Origin: an uncultured Trichormus sp.
Lineage (GTDB): Bacteria; Cyanobacteriota; Cyanobacteriia; Cyanobacteriales; Nostocaceae
NCBI GenBank assembly: GCA_936914905.1
Contig: CAKZGI010000329.1
Span: 1-46,614 of the forward strand
Reading direction: 5' to 3'
Length of the DNA stretch: 46,614 bases
Below are positions 45,235-46,614 of the stretch, piece after piece. The notes below the pieces were generated by a model, which saw only the letters and a program-made list of their open reading frames with translations, searched no databases and was not told where the DNA came from. How positions within the stretch are numbered: the first letter of the stretch is position 1; every line of letters starts with the position of its first letter. The position numbers and the translations under genes were made by a program.

Positions 45235-45664
45235 TTGTACTCCTCAAATTTGATGAGAAAATTGCCCAGAGAAAATAACTCAAACCTTACAGGAGCAGTC
45301 AACAGTAAGATTCCATTTATGAATGGTGTTATCACGCCTATTTTGTGCTTGATTTACCTGCAATATCCTGTATGTAAAGCAGTTGTAGTTTTGTAAATTT
45401 AGGTTTCTGAATAGCAGCTAACAACAACTGTAGTTAGTTGGTTGCTGCTGTTATGCTAGTATAAATTATACATTTAATAACCATAGATATACTGGATTTA
45501 TCTTGGATGATCACAATCATCTTACTAAGACATACGGGATAAGCAAAGATTGAGTTAACATCCGTACAAATTTAGGTTAAAATTTCACTTTGAATGTGAA
45601 GATTGATCTGTCTTTACAAGTAAGTCCATGAATAAAACTGAATTCCTATATAGGTGATATTAAC
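45235..45664. other. Intergenic region between divergent genes, no gene seen
   Basis: 430 AT-rich bases. An imperfect inverted pair (ACAACTGTAGTTAGTTGGTT with GCAGCTAACAACAACTG) lies at about 45412-45450. I compared the queD leader with preQ1 riboswitch consensus and saw no match. Promoters of queD and the desaturase-like gene lie here. Confidence 0.45.
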
Positions 45665-46054
45665 ATGCCAAAATGGAAATTATTAACAGAATTTACGTTT
45701 GATAGCGCCCACTACATCAAGGACTATAATGGTCCTTGTGGGAGAATGCACGGTCACACTTATAGAGTCAAAATTGAGGCAGAATCTTCACAATTACATT
45801 CTTCAGAATACTGTCCTCACCCCGTGATGGTTGCTGATTTTAGAAGCTTACGTTGGGCTAAAAAAGATGTTACTCAAGGAGGTTTAGATCACTGTGTTCT
45901 CAATGAAGTTTTACCACCTGAATATGAAACAACTGCGGAGATGATTGCTAAATATATTTATGCTGAAACCAAAAAGCGATTACCACAAGATGTAAAACTG
46001 AAGGTAGCAGTGTCGGAAACTCCTAATTCTTGGGCAGAATATGAAGACGATTAA
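45665..46054 (+). CDS. queD: 6-carboxytetrahydropterin synthase (QueD/PTPS family)
   Basis: A 129-residue protein. The zinc-binding histidines are visible: H16 in FDSAHYIKDY, and H29/H31 in GRMHGHTYRV. The catalytic Cys is C25 in GPCGRMHGH, and the acid/His in GLDHCVLNE and the terminal Glu in VSETPNSWAEY complete the site. QueD converts dihydroneopterin triphosphate to 6-carboxytetrahydropterin, the first dedicated step toward queuosine. PTPS relatives make tetrahydrobiopterin. The CxxxHxH spacing (Cys four before the first His) favours QueD. Length is typical and the frame is intact. No other queuosine genes are in the window. Confidence 0.9.
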   Translation: MPKWKLLTEFTFDSAHYIKDYNGPCGRMHGHTYRVKIEAESSQLHSSEYCPHPVMVADFRSLRWAKKDVTQGGLDHCVLNEVLPPEYETTAEMIAKYIYAETKKRLPQDVKLKVAVSETPNSWAEYEDD

Positions 46055-46217
46055 CTTGAGACTTTAGATTTTGGATTTTGGATTTGAGTATTTCCCACAG
46101 CACCCTAAATAGGGAATAAGATTAACTATTAGTCCAGCTTTAGAAAGCTCAAACTTAAGCATTTCTCGTTGTATCCCGTGTTTTAATTGTTTAGGTAGCA
46201 ATTAACAGATAGAGGAT

Positions 46218-46349
46218 ATGCCAGAGAAAGCAGCAGCTTTGAAGCTTGTTATTTTACTTGGTTTTACTAGCCTACTTGCCGACGCAACTTATGAAGGAGC
46301 GCGTAGTATTACGGGGGCTTATTTAGAGGTTTTGGGGTTCTGGTTGTGA
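46218..46349 (+). pseudogene. Truncated MFS transporter N-terminus
   Basis: A 43-codon frame with MPEKAAALKLVILLGFTSLL, then ADATYEGARSITGAYLEVLG. This is the first helix and conserved ADxTYEGARSIxGPYL motif of a major facilitator family found in cyanobacteria. After FWL the similarity ends at TGA 46347-46349. Just downstream is a perfect 22-bp tandem repeat, so a rearrangement or element insertion/excision removed the remaining 350 or so residues, at least within the window. Confidence 0.75.
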
Positions 46350-46360
46350 CCCAATACGTT

Positions 46361-46404
46361 TTAGTGTCGGATACAATACCTGTTAGTGTCGGATACAATA
46401 CCTG
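46361..46404. repeat. Perfect 22-bp tandem repeat
   Basis: Two exact copies of a 22-bp unit (TTAGTGTCGGATACAATACC followed by TG) lie at 46361-46382 and 46383-46404, immediately after the MFS truncation. It resembles an insertion-sequence end or a scar. The rest of the window (46405-46614) shows no recognised gene. Confidence 0.8.
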
Positions 46405-46614
46405 CAAACTTTATGTCCCTGCTCTCAAAGAAGACTTTTGCTCCTGTGGCAATGCTGCTAAGTTTCCAATAGAGAGGAACGAAAATTTACAAAGGAGTCT
46501 GTGTCTACCTTTCCATAGTGTTAAGATTAGGACAGAGCCAAGGAAAGAATCAGGGTTGAGAATAGTAACTGATAGGAACTATCCATGAAGATGTTGATAA
46601 CTAATTCATAACTG

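Noticed and set aside
46346-46588. 80-codon frame at the right edge
   Set aside because: Its start is generated by the 22-bp tandem repeat. The rest has no recognised similarity and contains no domain features.
1-46614. Stop-codon reassignment or programmed recoding explaining in-frame TAG/TAA codons
   Set aside because: The broken genes contain TAA, TAG and TGA as well as frameshifts, deletions and duplications, while intact genes use all these stops normally. Pseudogene decay is simpler.
1-46614. tRNA, rRNA, tmRNA or Yfr1-type small RNA
   Set aside because: Nothing matching conserved tRNA arms or the Yfr1 core was seen on either strand by eye. Covariance-model searches would be decisive.

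Overview
The window comes from a heterocyst-type (Nostocales) cyanobacterium. It carries psbB, psbT, psaM and an ndhF/ndhD/CO2-hydration cluster. It has many GCGATCGC (HIP1) octamers, heptameric short tandem repeats (CAGGAGT/CTCCTAA/TAATTGG types) and several cyanobacteria-specific families: DUF3386, a CAAD-containing ValRS, and a fusion of a CIA30 domain with an NAD(P)-binding reductase. At least ten genes are visibly dead, through TAA, TAG and TGA nonsense codons, small indels and short duplications, while the photosynthesis and housekeeping genes are clean. That pattern fits a lineage in genome erosion, such as the Azolla symbiont 'Nostoc azollae'. This assignment is inference, not a database result.

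Layout. 0-1.4 kb: a possible transposase tail and a decayed two-gene module on the minus strand (a Panacea/DUF4065 antitoxin overlapping a toxin-like gene). 2-5.2 kb: psbB, psbT and rpsA. 5.3-9.6 kb: a HAD phosphatase, a GAF-LuxR regulator divergent from a DUF3386 gene, a MITE-like hairpin, a dead GFA-family gene, an alpha/beta hydrolase and a HugZ/PNPOx-like protein. 9.7-15.3 kb: the SDR-CIA30 fusion, a dead small secreted coiled-coil gene, valS with an inserted membrane-anchoring CAAD domain, and a small coiled-coil protein. 15.3-20.5 kb: an ABC1/UbiB kinase, a BON lipoprotein, a MITE-like element, a histidine-kinase-like protein and a DUF167 protein flanked by two copies of one repeat.

20.7-24.8 kb: a wrecked MASE1-GAF-hybrid histidine kinase overlapping the stop codon of an intact FGGY sugar kinase. 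25-30.9 kb: psaM, a small membrane protein, a TPR protein, a conserved unknown, an IS630 transposase scrap, a long ankyrin-repeat protein, a CbiG C-terminal-type protein and a holin-4-like membrane protein. 30.9-35.5 kb: a secreted double peptidoglycan-binding protein, an anchored unknown, a dead membrane-anchored subtilase, an internally deleted IS605-type tnpB element with a divergent intact 57-codon gene, and a small gene with one nonsense codon.

35.5-41.2 kb is the functional centrepiece. On the minus strand, ndhF, a Tat-exported beta-carbonic anhydrase, ndhD and a CO2-hydration protein (CupA/ChpY type) form an apparent operon for an NDH-1MS CO2-uptake complex with its carbonic anhydrase encoded inside the cluster. 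41.5-45.2 kb holds a 60-codon membrane protein, a large dead FHA-PAS-GAF-GGDEF-EAL gene and a sterol-desaturase-family gene with an early stop. The window closes with queD and an MFS transporter truncated next to a 22-bp tandem repeat.

The dead genes are mostly signalling (hybrid kinase, c-di-GMP enzyme), defence/toxin-antitoxin, transposase and surface-protease functions. The intact ones are photosynthesis, carbon uptake, translation and cofactor metabolism.
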